Shown here piece after piece: positions 8,192 through 17,042 of a DNA stretch of 64,000 bases. The notes beneath the pieces are model-generated. The model saw nothing but the letters and a program-made list of their open reading frames with translations. It was not told the origin of the DNA and did not search any database. Source of the stretch: Robertmurraya kyonggiensis (lineage in GTDB: Bacteria; Bacillota; Bacilli; Bacillales; Cytobacillaceae). Made by a program: the position numbers and the translations under genes. Location of the stretch: NCBI RefSeq assembly GCF_005116465.1, contig NZ_SWBM01000001.1:1736001-1800000 (forward strand). The letters are read 5' to 3'. Every line of letters starts with the position of its first letter. Positions within the stretch are counted from its first letter, which is position 1.

Positions 8192-9515
8192 GAAAATAAA
8201 TGACGTTAATATTGGATATCTGTGCTCTTTTTAATTCTTCGAGTAATGCATCAAGCTGCTCCGACTCTACTTTTCTCTCAAAAAATAAAAAAAGATCATC
8301 GTACTCTCTAGGTGAAATATTGTATACATAGTTTCGAATCGTATGCTTCATTGGATCAGGAAAAGAATAACGATTTGTAGCTCCATAATTTTCCTTGAGC
8401 ATTGGGTATATCGGACTTCTTGTCGTAGAGTGATAGAAGACACCCTCTCCCATATAGGAAGCAATTTTCATTGGCAGATACATATATTCACCTGTACCTA
8501 GGACCAGTGTTCTCCCTGTCCGTAACTCGGCCAGTTGTTTTCCTGTTTTCACAATCCATTCGGAAGCATCCCTGTTTTCATGAGCAGTTAATCCAAATCT
8601 TCCAGTAAACGAAGTATAGGTAGCTTTGCGTTCATCCTTAAAATTCGTTGGAGAAGGATTCGAGATTTCGTGATAACTCACGTTTTGCACGATATCACCT
8701 GTTGTAGAAAGACTTTCTTGTTCATTCCCATTCAAATTTGCATGTCCTTCTACAGAAACCGTACCTTTTACCAAACTAACAGAATGGATTTCAATTCCTA
8801 ATTCTGCTTCCAAGGATTTGAATTGAGCAATTTGCTCATCCGAACGCCAGTCTAATATGGACACCACCGTATAAGTATTCCTTGGAAATTTCGCTTGAAT
8901 CGAACGAATGATATTTAAGGCAGTTTTCCCTGTTGTTAATTCATCGTCTACTAAAATGATTTCTCTGTTGCTATCTAACAATTCTTGATTAATATAGGCA
9001 CGATGTGATGTTGCGTGAGAGTGCTCCTCTTCAAAGGTAATCGCTGGCTCAACCCCATCCAACCATTCTCTCGTCGTATGAAAATAATCAGCATCATTGA
9101 AAGCTTCGAAAAAAGCATGTCCAAGTGCTGTCGCTGTTTCTGCAAACCCTATAACTATTGGGTTACTATCATCAATAAATGAGGAAATCGTCAAATCGTT
9201 CATTTCGTTCTTCATAAATTGTGAAATGAGCGTAGACGTAATCTCTAGTTCTTTTTTAGTCCGTTCCTCTACATATCTAGCAGCTAGTAACGCTCCGACA
9301 AGGATTCCTTTTGCTGGATGAATCGGAATATGTTTTCCAAGTACCTTACTCACAAATAGAAAGGATCTTTTCTTATTTATTCTTGCAGCCATTAAAAATA
9401 GATCATCTAAAGGAATACCATAGATGTTATCTTGAACTTTTACTTCAACTTTCAGATCATAGAGTATTTTATACGTAGCTATGTTGTTTGAGTAAGTCAA
9501 TGTACGTGTAATCAT
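8175..9515 (-). CDS. Phosphoribosyltransferase with C-terminal TRSP domain
   Basis: A 446-residue protein. The PRPP-binding motif of type I phosphoribosyltransferases is clear at about residues 187-197 (IILVDDELTTGK). The C-terminal domain contains the eponymous TRSP residues in STTRSPIYP, after a nucleotide-binding-like RTLVLGTGEYMYLP stretch. It overlaps the preceding lyase gene by 47 bp and the next gene by 17 bp, so the three are probably translated together. A GGGGTG ribosome site precedes the ATG at 9515. Substrate unknown; the family is confined to Ter-type loci. Confidence 0.87.
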   Translation of the reverse strand: MITRTLTYSNNIATYKILYDLKVEVKVQDNIYGIPLDDLFLMAARINKKRSFLFVSKVLGKHIPIHPAKGILVGALLAARYVEERTKKELEITSTLISQFMKNEMNDLTISSFIDDSNPIVIGFAETATALGHAFFEAFNDADYFHTTREWLDGVEPAITFEEEHSHATSHRAYINQELLDSNREIILVDDELTTGKTALNIIRSIQAKFPRNTYTVVSILDWRSDEQIAQFKSLEAELGIEIHSVSLVKGTVSVEGHANLNGNEQESLSTTGDIVQNVSYHEISNPSPTNFKDERKATYTSFTGRFGLTAHENRDASEWIVKTGKQLAELRTGRTLVLGTGEYMYLPMKIASYMGEGVFYHSTTRSPIYPMLKENYGATNRYSFPDPMKHTIRNYVYNISPREYDDLFLFFERKVESEQLDALLEELKRAQISNINVIYFHEGSE

Positions 9516-10656
9516 TGTGAAGCACCCCGTAAGTTTCTGATTTCAGCATAATCTTATGAGCCCAATACAAATGCGGCTTCAGTTCGTTCATTTTATTAGC
9601 GAACGAGCTTTTCAGTACCCCTATTTCACCGTTTCCTTCTGAAATGATATGAAATGCATCCATATATTCTTCATATGAAACAGCATTTAAGGCTTGTACT
9701 GCCTGAATATGGGTCGGATGAATAATCGTTTTTCCAACAATACCATTAGCAATATCCATTAATATTTCTCTGATAAAACCATCCATATGGCTACCGATAA
9801 TTTCTTGTCGGATTTTCGCCCCCTCAGTGCCATATTTCTCTATAAACGGAGTTTCTCGAATTTGTGGCTTAAGCACTCTTTTAGCTGAAGAAAAATACTC
9901 CCACACAGGACCAGAAACCACGTATGGACTATCAAATCGCACAAACATATTAATGATATCAGCGATACAGTCTCTTATCACAGCAATGTCATATACCGTT
10001 GTATCCGAATTACGTCGTATCCCAAAAATGCCAGAGAAATCAGTCGCTCCGATTCGTACATTCAACACAATATCTTTGTATTGATCTAGCAAACTCTTGA
10101 TATCAAACAATTCTTTATCTCTTGTTTCTTTATAAATGATTTCTTTTGACTCTAAGATGGGCATGGCATAGAGTGGTGTATTAGAAAATTGCAAACTTGC
10201 TAGCTTTTGTAAAATGGATTCTCCGTTTGAACGACGGAATTTTGGGATGACGATTCCCGTAATAAGTTTAAGTCGCTCTCCAAGTAAATCAACGAGACGG
10301 CAGAGTTGCTCCAAATTACGGATCCGAATAAAAATTAGTGGAAGTTCATCTATGTCGATATATCCCTTATCAAATCCTTCGTATAAAGAAGTTAACTCTT
10401 TTACTAACATTTGCTCAGCCTTCTCTACTTCATTATCACCGATTGCATCTTCTAGACAGATTACTAATGATGTTAAGCCAGCATGTTTTTTAGTAAGAAT
10501 ATCCTCATGGATATTTTCTCTCGTTGCAGGCATATAGAGGGTCCCACCTAGACCGTAAGCAAGGATTTCACGAGGAGAGTACTTATTAAATGATGTAGGA
10601 CTTTTATAAAAATATTGTTCGATTTCACGATCATATAAATTTGAAAATAATCGCAT
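9469..10656 (-). CDS. HpcH/HpaI-type C-C bond lyase (CitE-like) of the Ter module
   Basis: A 395-residue TIM-barrel protein related to citrate lyase beta subunit and malyl-CoA lyase. Visible family elements are SLVICLEDAIGDNEVEKA, the arginine pair in FIRIRNLEQ, the metal-site region MPILESKEII, and NVRIGATDFSG. I use the ATG at 10656 (MRLFSNLYD) because GAGGAG lies just upstream; the longer reading to 10686 lacks a site. It is the first gene of the four-gene biosynthetic block, after terC. Its real substrate is unknown; it could form or break a carbon-carbon bond in the predicted metabolite. Confidence 0.87.
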   Translation of the reverse strand: MRLFSNLYDREIEQYFYKSPTSFNKYSPREILAYGLGGTLYMPATRENIHEDILTKKHAGLTSLVICLEDAIGDNEVEKAEQMLVKELTSLYEGFDKGYIDIDELPLIFIRIRNLEQLCRLVDLLGERLKLITGIVIPKFRRSNGESILQKLASLQFSNTPLYAMPILESKEIIYKETRDKELFDIKSLLDQYKDIVLNVRIGATDFSGIFGIRRNSDTTVYDIAVIRDCIADIINMFVRFDSPYVVSGPVWEYFSSAKRVLKPQIRETPFIEKYGTEGAKIRQEIIGSHMDGFIREILMDIANGIVGKTIIHPTHIQAVQALNAVSYEEYMDAFHIISEGNGEIGVLKSSFANKMNELKPHLYWAHKIMLKSETYGVLHNDYTYIDLLKQHSYV

Positions 10657-10700
10657 TGCTCTTTCTCCTCTTTCAAAATTTACCAATTCTTTATATAAAG

Positions 10701-10730
10701 AAAGGGAGCGGACAATTGTCTGTTCCCTTT
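10701..10730 (-). terminator. Hairpin between terC and the lyase gene
   Basis: AAAGGGA and TCCCTTT flank an inner GACAATTGTC palindrome, giving a long stem. On the minus strand it is followed by the T-rich CTTTATATAAAG. It could reduce read-through from terD-terC into the four-gene biosynthetic block. Confidence 0.6.
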
Positions 10731-10762
10731 ACATTCAATATGATTCAATCTTGGTTGTATGT

Positions 10763-11539
10763 TTAGTTTTGCACTTCAGAAGCTTTTTTCTTGTTTCGGA
10801 AGTGAACAATAAATGTTATGGCAAAAGCAATTAATAGCACGATAAAGAAGTAGATATGATCGATGTGAACATGGAATACACCTAGAAGCATCTTCACAGC
10901 AATAATCAAAATCAACACATACGCTGTCGTTTCAAGTTCAGGAACGCGGTCGATAAGCTTTAAGAATACTCCTGCAACTCCACGCATCATAAGTACTCCA
11001 AGCATTCCACCCAATAATAATACCCAAATTTCATTGCTTATTCCAAATGCTGCAAGTACACTATCAATTGAGAATGCGATATCCATTAATTCAACAGCAG
11101 CTACTGTTCCCCAGAAGTTTCCGAAAAGACGTATGAGTAGGCCATTTTTATTAATACCTTCAACTTCCTCTTCTTCCGCTTCTTTACTTTCATTCTTTTT
11201 ATCGATGAAGTATTTAATAGCTAACCAAGCTAGGTAGCCAGCACCTAGAATCTTTACCCACCAAAATTCGATTAAGTAGACACCAACACCAATAGCAATA
11301 AAGCGGAAAATATATGCTCCAAGTAGTCCGTAAAATAAAGCTTTCTTCCGCTGTTCCTCTGGTAGATGTTTAACCATTACAGCTAAAACGAGGGCATTAT
11401 CAGCAGATAGTAAGCCTTCCATGATGATTAGCGTTCCGATTAATCCCCAAGCAACAGGGTTAGTAAAAACATGGTCGACCCACATTTGCCAATCAAAAAA
11501 CTGGGCATACGTATCTAAAATTCCTTGTAAAATTGACAT
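10763..11539 (-). CDS. yceF: TerC-family integral membrane protein (YceF-like)
   Basis: A 258-residue protein with about seven membrane helices. Acidic residues inside helices (MEGLLSADNALVLAVMV and AVELMDIAFSIDSVLAAFG) are the TerC family signature. A charged loop (KNESKEAEEEEVEGINK) separates the halves. TerC proteins are linked to tellurite resistance and, in Bacillus, to manganese efflux that metallates secreted enzymes. Manganese export is therefore a reasonable but unproven role here. It follows terD by 78 bp containing a hairpin; I see no yybP-ykoY manganese riboswitch in that space. Confidence 0.92.
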   Translation of the reverse strand: MSILQGILDTYAQFFDWQMWVDHVFTNPVAWGLIGTLIIMEGLLSADNALVLAVMVKHLPEEQRKKALFYGLLGAYIFRFIAIGVGVYLIEFWWVKILGAGYLAWLAIKYFIDKKNESKEAEEEEVEGINKNGLLIRLFGNFWGTVAAVELMDIAFSIDSVLAAFGISNEIWVLLLGGMLGVLMMRGVAGVFLKLIDRVPELETTAYVLILIIAVKMLLGVFHVHIDHIYFFIVLLIAFAITFIVHFRNKKKASEVQN

Positions 11540-11585
11540 TTAAAGTTGTTCCTCCTGAACTCTCTGTATATTCTATCGTTAGCAA

Positions 11586-11607
11586 GACTCGGTTTTAACA
11601 CCGAGTC
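11586..11607 (-). other. Intercistronic hairpin between terD and terC
   Basis: GACTCGGttttaacACCGAGTC forms a 7-8 bp stem. No T-run follows on the minus strand, so it looks more like an mRNA processing or stability element than a terminator. Confidence 0.5.
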
Positions 11608-11617
11608 CACTGTTTAA

Positions 11618-12199
11618 TTAACCAACCTGTAAACCGAAATCAGTAGCCAATGCACCTAATCCACCTTGGTAGCCGCTGCCGATTGCACTAAACTTCCATT
11701 CGCCATTATGACGGTATAATTCACCCACCACAAGGGCCGTTTCAATAGAAAAATCCTCACCTAAGTCATAACGAATTAATTCTTCGTTAGTATCCCCGTT
11801 CAGGACTCTAACATATGCATTTGATACTTGACCGAAATTTTGGCTTCTCACCTCAGCATCATGAATCGTAATCGTAAATGTTACACGTTGAACTTGTGCA
11901 GGTACAGTAGATAAAGAAACATTAATTTGTTCATCGTCTCCATCACCAGCACCAGTACGATTATCACCTGTATGTACTACTGAACCATTTCCACCTGTCG
12001 TGTTGTTGTAGAATACAAAATCATTTTCTGAAGTAACTTTTCCATTCTCTCCAAGTAAAAACACAGAAGTGTCTAGGTCAAAGTCATTTCCACCATCATA
12101 TTTATTCGTATCCCAACCTAATCCAACTACAACCTTTGTAAGTCCAGGATTCGTTTTTGTTAAGTCTACTTTTTGCCCTTTTGATAAACTAATTGCCAT
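11618..12199 (-). CDS. yceD: TerD-family stress protein, YceD-like
   Basis: A 193-residue TerD-domain protein, starting at the ATG at 12199 ([20 protein letters not shown]) 7 nt after GGAGG. Both metal-binding segments are intact ([13 protein letters not shown] and GAGDGDDEQ). The C-terminus [17 protein letters not shown] matches B. subtilis YceD as I recall it. It is the first gene after an ECF-type promoter and heads the unit terD-terC plus the biosynthetic module. With the two paralogues near 2 kb, the locus has three TerD copies. Confidence 0.94.
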   Translation of the reverse strand: MAISLSKGQKVDLTKTNPGLTKVVVGLGWDTNKYDGGNDFDLDTSVFLLGENGKVTSENDFVFYNNTTGGNGSVVHTGDNRTGAGDGDDEQINVSLSTVPAQVQRVTFTITIHDAEVRSQNFGQVSNAYVRVLNGDTNEELIRYDLGEDFSIETALVVGELYRHNGEWKFSAIGSGYQGGLGALATDFGLQVG

Positions 12200-12267
12200 G
12201 ATTATTACCTCCACTTAATTTTTAGATTACACAATGACTCATTAACATTTACACCGATGTTTACTTT

Positions 12268-12293
12268 TACGATTAACCTGTTCAAAAGTTTCA
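12268..12293 (-). promoter_or_regulatory. SigW-class ECF promoter of the yceD unit
   Basis: On the minus strand TGAAAC (12293-12288), a 16-base spacer and CGTA (12271-12268) give a textbook SigW-type ECF promoter about 70 bp before the yceD start. In B. subtilis the yce operon belongs to ECF regulons, which fits. Confidence 0.75.
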
Positions 12294-12398
12294 CAAGCTA
12301 TGAAAAAAATCTCAAAAAATATTGCTGTATGTATTGGTGTCGATATACTTACACACAGAATATTTTTTCACAAAATGCTTGGAATTTCAATTAAGACG

Positions 12399-12989
12399 TT
12401 AGCTCATCCATTTTGGTGGCGTGTTTTTCGCCCAATAAATAGAACCTATCTCATGATGCTCTTGAAAGTCATCAGCAAAGGTATGGTAATGAAAATTAAA
12501 CCAATATCCATCTTGCGGTGGATGATCTCGTCGAACATGAAATCGTATAACATCCTCGTTATTTTCTCTATTGGCGATATGAAAAATTCTCTCGGAGTCT
12601 CCACCAGTTGGAGCTTCTGAAATGTATAGCTGTCGTAAGCTATCTTCTTCATATTGACTCGCAACCGTTTCAATAACTTTTTCAATGTTTGGGAGAATAA
12701 TCTCTCTAAATTCATCTTCAATAACAGGGCCAATCCGACTTCCAAATTTCGTATACGATAGATGCTCTGCATCCTTTAGAAGATTTTTTAACGGGTCCTC
12801 GTCATTGCTATAGACATCAAAGAAATCAATTTGTTGTACTTTGGCCGCTGAATCTTGTGATTTCGATTCAACTGCATCCCTTTTTGGATCCTTGTCATTA
12901 ACAAAATCATGGAGTTGGGAAGGAGTAACAATTCCAAAGGTTAATACAGTGACCAAGACAACCAACGATTTACGTAACCATTTGGGCAT
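12399..12989 (-). CDS. ypjP: YpjP-family protein
   Basis: A 196-residue protein of the Bacillus-specific YpjP family, function unknown. Start set at 12989 (MPKWLRKSLVVLVTVLTFG), preceded by AAGGAGGAG. Residues 1-25 form a signal peptide or membrane anchor, so it is probably exported. The conserved C-terminal half contains the histidine-rich stretch GYWFNFHYHTFADDFQEHH. In B. subtilis ypjP adjoins the thymidylate synthase gene; here it marks the right border of the Ter insertion relative to that order. Confidence 0.9.
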   Translation of the reverse strand: MPKWLRKSLVVLVTVLTFGIVTPSQLHDFVNDKDPKRDAVESKSQDSAAKVQQIDFFDVYSNDEDPLKNLLKDAEHLSYTKFGSRIGPVIEDEFREIILPNIEKVIETVASQYEEDSLRQLYISEAPTGGDSERIFHIANRENNEDVIRFHVRRDHPPQDGYWFNFHYHTFADDFQEHHEIGSIYWAKNTPPKWMS

Positions 12990-13361
12990 AACTCTCTCCT
13001 CCTTCACTAATAAATTTCATAGTCTGTTTAAATAATTCTTTCTTGTCCTAAGAAAATCCTTTGAAAAACTACACATATTTCAAGTATTTTCCGCATCAAA
13101 TGAAGTATCAAAGCAAAAGGTGAAGGTGGAAAATCTTCCTATAAAACTATAAGAATATTATACACGTTCATTACGACAAAAAGAGCAAAAGGTTTCAAAA
13201 TCTTTCGGACTAGCTACGAATAAAATAATCTTGGCTATTCGAGAGCCTTGAACACCAGAGTATATTTTTTCACAAAAGGCGAGTAAATTTAAGAAAGAGT
13301 CTTACAGATTAGAATTCATGCAAATCGGAAATGATATTAAAAATGGAAGGAGTGCGATATC
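12990..13361. other. Gene-free stretch upstream of ypjP
   Basis: AT-rich intergenic DNA holding the ypjP leader. Apart from the ribosome sites at either end, I see no open frame, strong hairpin or recognised RNA element. Confidence 0.5.
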
Positions 13362-13439
13362 GTGGATTGGGCAACGGTCATTGTAATTGGTAGCATACTT
13401 ATGCTTCTCTATTTTGTTTATTTGGCATTCGCAGACTAA
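13362..13439 (+). CDS. 25-residue single-span membrane peptide
   Basis: A GTG start at 13362 follows GGAAGGAG by about 10 nt and encodes 25 residues (VDWATVIVIGSILMLLYFVY then LAFAD). It is one hydrophobic span with an acidic residue at each end. The stop at 13437 is followed at once by a hairpin. I recognise no family. The ribosome site, pure membrane-span composition and following hairpin together make it a credible small gene. Confidence 0.5.
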   Translation: MDWATVIVIGSILMLLYFVYLAFAD

Positions 13440-13441
13440 TA

Positions 13442-13487
13442 TACAGATACAGTAGTCCGTCTTATGAACGGATTGACTGTATCTGTA
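13442..13487. terminator. Bidirectional hairpin between the 25-residue gene and ypiP
   Basis: TACAGATACAGT-aGTCCGT pairs with ACGGAtTGACTGTATCTGTA around a 7-base loop, giving about 18 pairs. It directly follows the plus-strand small gene and overlaps the 3' end of the convergent methyltransferase gene. No strong T-run flanks it. Confidence 0.6.
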
Positions 13488-14250
13488 GAACTCCAAAGTG
13501 AAACTTAGCCGATTTTCTTCGGGTAACCTTAAAATCGAATCTTTCAAATCTTTGACTGCGAAAATGATCTTTTAATACGACACGTTCTCTCGCAACCCTT
13601 TTCGCGTGAAGAATCATTTCGTTTGTAATATCTTGATAGACTGCCATTTGGCGTAGACCTTTTATTCCATCCGATTCTAAAATACCTTCTTCAAACATCG
13701 GATCAAAATAAACACAATCAAAACTTTTATCTGGTAGTGTCTTTAAATAATCCAAGGAAATCTGCTGTACCACTTCAATATTCCTTAAAGCCCCATTCAT
13801 TTCTTCAATCCCTGAATCCCAAGTTTTCAACCCTTTTTCTACCAGATAGGCTAAATAAGGACTCCCTTCGATCCCAACCACTCGTCCTTCACTTCCGACA
13901 ATATAGCTTGCTACAATGCTATCAGAGGCAAGACCGAGTGTGCAGTCCAATATATGTTTCCCCTGCTTTAAATTACAAGCCTCAATATAAGGATCGTGGC
14001 CGTTCTCCATCAAACGTTTAATACGAAACATACTTGAGCTAGGATGAAAGAAAAATGGTTCATTTTCACCAAGGGAAAACAACTCTAATCGTTCCTTCCC
14101 CACAACAATACAATCTTCTTTATATAAATTCTGCAAAGCCTTTACTGTCTTTTTATTTCTCGCAATATATGAAATCTTTAATTCTAAAGCTACTTCCTTT
14201 GCTTTCTTGATCATTTCTTCATTTGTACGTCCAGCAGTTGTTACAAACAT
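13462..14250 (-). CDS. ypiP: SAM-dependent methyltransferase, RsmJ-related (YpiP)
   Basis: A 262-residue methyltransferase. ILDCTLGLASDSIVASYIVG is motif I, VVGIEGSP the acidic end of strand 2, and FDCVYFDPMFE the catalytic motif, as in the RsmJ-like family of 16S rRNA guanine methyltransferases. Start set at ATG 14250, close to AGGGTGA. The basic C-terminal tail (FKVTRRKSAKFHFG) could contact RNA. The position between ypjP and the bacilliredoxin gene matches B. subtilis ypiP. The rRNA target is inferred from the family only. Confidence 0.82.
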   Translation of the reverse strand: MFVTTAGRTNEEMIKKAKEVALELKISYIARNKKTVKALQNLYKEDCIVVGKERLELFSLGENEPFFFHPSSSMFRIKRLMENGHDPYIEACNLKQGKHILDCTLGLASDSIVASYIVGSEGRVVGIEGSPYLAYLVEKGLKTWDSGIEEMNGALRNIEVVQQISLDYLKTLPDKSFDCVYFDPMFEEGILESDGIKGLRQMAVYQDITNEMILHAKRVARERVVLKDHFRSQRFERFDFKVTRRKSAKFHFGVLQIQSIRS

Positions 14251-14280
14251 CAAATCACCCTAAATATTTTTCTTCGTGTG

Positions 14281-14313
14281 TAAAAGAAGAGGATGCCTAA
14301 ACGACATCCTCCT
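14281..14313 (-). terminator. Terminator after brxA
   Basis: GGATGcctaaacgaCATCC with extended pairing forms a stem at 14291-14312. The minus strand continues with TCTTCTTTTA, a typical intrinsic terminator between brxA and ypiP. Confidence 0.75.
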
Positions 14314-14322
14314 AGTACGTAA

Positions 14323-14757
14323 TTAACAATGATTTTCAAAAGCTGCAAGCAGGTTTTCCATGATTGCTTCCATTGGATAGCTCTCAATATCATCACGTGG
14401 GATAAAATGAACAACCTCTTTCCCTTTTAACAGAGCCATAGATGGAGAAGAAGGCTCAAATCCTTCGAAGTATTCACGCATCTTAGCAGTTGCTTCTTTT
14501 TCTTGACCTGCAAAAACGGTTACCAATTGGTCAGGACTTTTTTCTGTTCTAAGTAGTGCTTGAGACACAGCTGGACGTGCTAAACCAGCTGCACAGCCAC
14601 AAACTGAATTTACTACTACTAAAGTAGTCCCTGTTGCACTCTCCATGAATGATTCCACTTCTTCAGGAGTTACTAGCTCTTTAAAACCTGCTTGAACGAG
14701 TTCTTGACGCATCGGCTTAACCATTTGCTTCATATATTCTTCATATGCCATCGACAT
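14323..14757 (-). CDS. brxA: Bacilliredoxin BrxA (YphP family)
   Basis: A 144-residue thioredoxin-fold protein that removes bacillithiol from mixed disulfides on client proteins. The atypical active site Cys-Gly-Cys is in VVVNSVCGCAAGLARPA at about residues 53-55, and the sequence starts MSMAYEEYM like YphP. GGGAGG precedes the ATG. Its length and both cysteines match the functional family, so the organism probably uses bacillithiol as its low-molecular-weight thiol. Transcribed alone, with a terminator behind it. Confidence 0.95.
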   Translation of the reverse strand: MSMAYEEYMKQMVKPMRQELVQAGFKELVTPEEVESFMESATGTTLVVVNSVCGCAAGLARPAVSQALLRTEKSPDQLVTVFAGQEKEATAKMREYFEGFEPSSPSMALLKGKEVVHFIPRDDIESYPMEAIMENLLAAFENHC

Positions 14758-14964
14758 TATCGTTTGCCTCCCTTACTTTAACTGCAATATTAGCATACTA
14801 TATTTATGAAATAAGATGCAATTTGCCTGCACTTTTTTCCATTTTCAACCTTCATTATAAGAAAATTCAGAATATTTTTTTATTCAAAATATGTCGAATT
14901 ACCCTATAAAATTGTCAACTATTGTCCTATTATAATAGATACATATTATAGTAGGAGAGGACGT

Positions 14965-15801
14965 TTGTCTCAAATGCAAACAAGAAGCAGACTGATCTTA
15001 TTCGTCACACTAGTAAGTTTATCCCTGATTATTTTTTCTTCCTCTACTATTCTAGCAGACTATTTTGTCTTTGAATCTACAGCGGAAGCCAAAACAATTG
15101 GGACAAGCAACAGCAATATTAAGAATCATATCGCTAAATCTACTGACATAGTAGTGAAAGGTATCGATGAACAATTTTTAATAACCGATCCATCTAAACT
15201 TATCTATTTTACCTTTGATGATGGGCCAACTGAATACACGCCTACCATCCTTCAAATATTGGAACAATATCAAATCAAGTCAACATTTTTCATGTTAAAT
15301 AACAATGTTAAAAAGAATCCGGAAATCTCAAAAGCAGTTGCAGCAGCAGGACACACGATCGGATGTCACGGCGTAACTCACAAGGTTTCCGAGTTCTATA
15401 AAACAACTACATCTCCTCGAAATGAAATGGCGACATGCGGAAAAACAGCTGAAGAAATAACCGGAGAGCATGTTCAAATAGTTCGGGTACCATTTGGGAG
15501 TTTCCCTCATTTAACAGCAGCGCAAAAGATCGAGCTTGATAAAGCTCAATATGTAATGTGGGATTGGAATGTGGACAGCAATGACTGGAATGTTAACTCT
15601 AGTGATAAAATTGTCCAATCTGTGCTAAAACAAGTTGCGAAATTTAAAGACCGACAGAAATCATCAGTTATTCTGTTTCACGATAAGGCAGTTACCACAA
15701 AGGCATTACCGATCATTATTGAAAGCTTAAGATCCCAAGGATACATTTTCAAGCAAATTACTGTAGATGACGAACCCATACAGTTTGCAACAAAAAAGTA
15801 A
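14965..15801 (+). CDS. Secreted polysaccharide deacetylase (NodB domain)
   Basis: A 278-residue protein. An N-terminal membrane segment (about 10-32) serves as signal peptide or anchor. The NodB domain has TFDDGP (about 81-86), HxxxH in CHGVTH, and RVPFGS. The start is the TTG at 14965, 7 nt after AGGAG; an ATG three codons on is too far from it. Such enzymes remove acetyl groups from peptidoglycan or chitin-like sugars. A C-terminal HD pair (ILFHDKA) completes the catalytic set. It stands alone on the plus strand with its own terminator. Confidence 0.88.
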   Translation: MSQMQTRSRLILFVTLVSLSLIIFSSSTILADYFVFESTAEAKTIGTSNSNIKNHIAKSTDIVVKGIDEQFLITDPSKLIYFTFDDGPTEYTPTILQILEQYQIKSTFFMLNNNVKKNPEISKAVAAAGHTIGCHGVTHKVSEFYKTTTSPRNEMATCGKTAEEITGEHVQIVRVPFGSFPHLTAAQKIELDKAQYVMWDWNVDSNDWNVNSSDKIVQSVLKQVAKFKDRQKSSVILFHDKAVTTKALPIIIESLRSQGYIFKQITVDDEPIQFATKK

Positions 15802-15832
15802 AGCTGACATAATTATGTCAGCTTTCTTTATT
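15801..15832. terminator. Terminator shared by the deacetylase and ypgR
   Basis: AAGCTGACATAATTATGTCAG is the core of a perfect stem followed by CTTTCTTTATTT on the plus strand. It starts at the deacetylase stop and overlaps the ypgR end. Confidence 0.85.
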
Positions 15833-16945
15833 TCTCATTTCCGTCATCTGCTTCCAAACAGAACCTTTTGCTTCTTCACCTTGTTCAATTCTTTCAATTG
15901 CGAGCTTGATTTGCAAGCTAACCTCAAATTCTGGGTCATCTTCTGCTGCCTTTAAAGAAGGAAGTGCTTTTTCATCGCCTACTTCATATAAGAACATCGC
16001 AGCTCTCCAACGTACAAGCTTACTTTTGTCTTGAAGAGCTTTCATCATTTCTGCAGCTGCTTCTTCAAAGCCTAGATCAGATAAGCAGTCACCAGCTGTT
16101 CTTCTCACTGTCACCGATTTGTCCTGTAACGCTTTATAAAGATATGGAAGAACTCCTTTGTCCTCGATCATACCTAAATAAACCGTTGCGAGCCTTCGAA
16201 TCGACGCCTTTTCATCTGCTAATGCCTTATCTAATAATGGCAGATCACTTAAAGTTGGATCTTCCATTTGTTCTAAAAGCTGATAGCGTTTTTGCCAATC
16301 TGGCTCATTAAAATCCTCTAGCGTAACTTTTATCCGTTTGCGTGGCTGTGCTTGTACAACGGGATCAGCGCTCTTCGCTTGAGCAATTAACTCATTTAGC
16401 CGCTCTTGCGGATACGCTGCAGTTAATTCCTCAACCACTTCCTTGCCAATCTCATCAAATTCACCGTAACGCACGCCTAGGTCCTTCCATTTTCTTTGCA
16501 GGATGTAGTTTTGATCATCCTGAAGCTCAGAAACTAGACTCGTGTACATTTCTGGCATACCGAATCGTCTTTCTTCCGTTCCATCTGTTAATTTAACTTG
16601 AAGTGGAATCCCTTTAAACATTTGGACTTGTACCTTGATTTCCCCATAATGTTCATCAGCAGAATTTTGTAGGGCTCCTGCCTCTCCCTCTTCACCAAAA
16701 GCTTTGCGAACTTGAGGAAGGAGGTCTTTCCAATCGTATTTGGCATTTCTCTCAACGGCTAAAAAATCAGCAACGTGATAGACGCCTTTAATACCATCAA
16801 TATTTAAAATATCTTGGACAACTTTTGGAGCACCCCCCATTGTCTCTTTCTTATAATTATTGCTTTTACCCATCGAAAGCTCTTCATCCAAATTGATTTT
16901 CATTGAATTTGGACTTGGAGTAGGTTCAATTGATTTAATCTTCAT
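15818..16945 (-). CDS. ypgR: CvfC/YpgR-type protein: Nfu N-domain plus HEAT repeats
   Basis: A 375-residue cytoplasmic protein. Residues 1-80 resemble the NifU/Nfu N-terminal domain (EPTPSPNSMKINLDE, GVYHVADFLAVERN). After a linker, about 215-360 form HEAT-like repeats with recurrent alternating helices (LLDKALADEKASIRRLA, YKALQDKSVTVRRTAGDC, KALQDKSKLVRWRAAMFLYE). The staphylococcal homologue is called conserved virulence factor C. The biochemical role is unknown. GGGTGA precedes the ATG. Confidence 0.85.
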   Translation of the reverse strand: MKIKSIEPTPSPNSMKINLDEELSMGKSNNYKKETMGGAPKVVQDILNIDGIKGVYHVADFLAVERNAKYDWKDLLPQVRKAFGEEGEAGALQNSADEHYGEIKVQVQMFKGIPLQVKLTDGTEERRFGMPEMYTSLVSELQDDQNYILQRKWKDLGVRYGEFDEIGKEVVEELTAAYPQERLNELIAQAKSADPVVQAQPRKRIKVTLEDFNEPDWQKRYQLLEQMEDPTLSDLPLLDKALADEKASIRRLATVYLGMIEDKGVLPYLYKALQDKSVTVRRTAGDCLSDLGFEEAAAEMMKALQDKSKLVRWRAAMFLYEVGDEKALPSLKAAEDDPEFEVSLQIKLAIERIEQGEEAKGSVWKQMTEMRNKES

Positions 16946-17042
16946 ATTTTCACCCTTTTTACTTTAAACTGTTGATTCAATCGTAACATAATATTAACGC
17001 ACACTCATGAATTGTGCTCATTCTACAGTTCGATTTACCTGT

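Noticed and set aside
11540-11617. yybP-ykoY manganese riboswitch before terC
   Set aside because: The 78-bp gap has only a simple hairpin and a ribosome site, with no room for the riboswitch core.
12300-12620. Plus-strand frame of 106 codons over the ypjP end
   Set aside because: Antisense to a well-supported gene, starts at an ATG without a ribosome site.
12446-12772. Minus-strand 108-codon frame inside ypjP
   Set aside because: A frame-shifted shadow of ypjP on the same strand.
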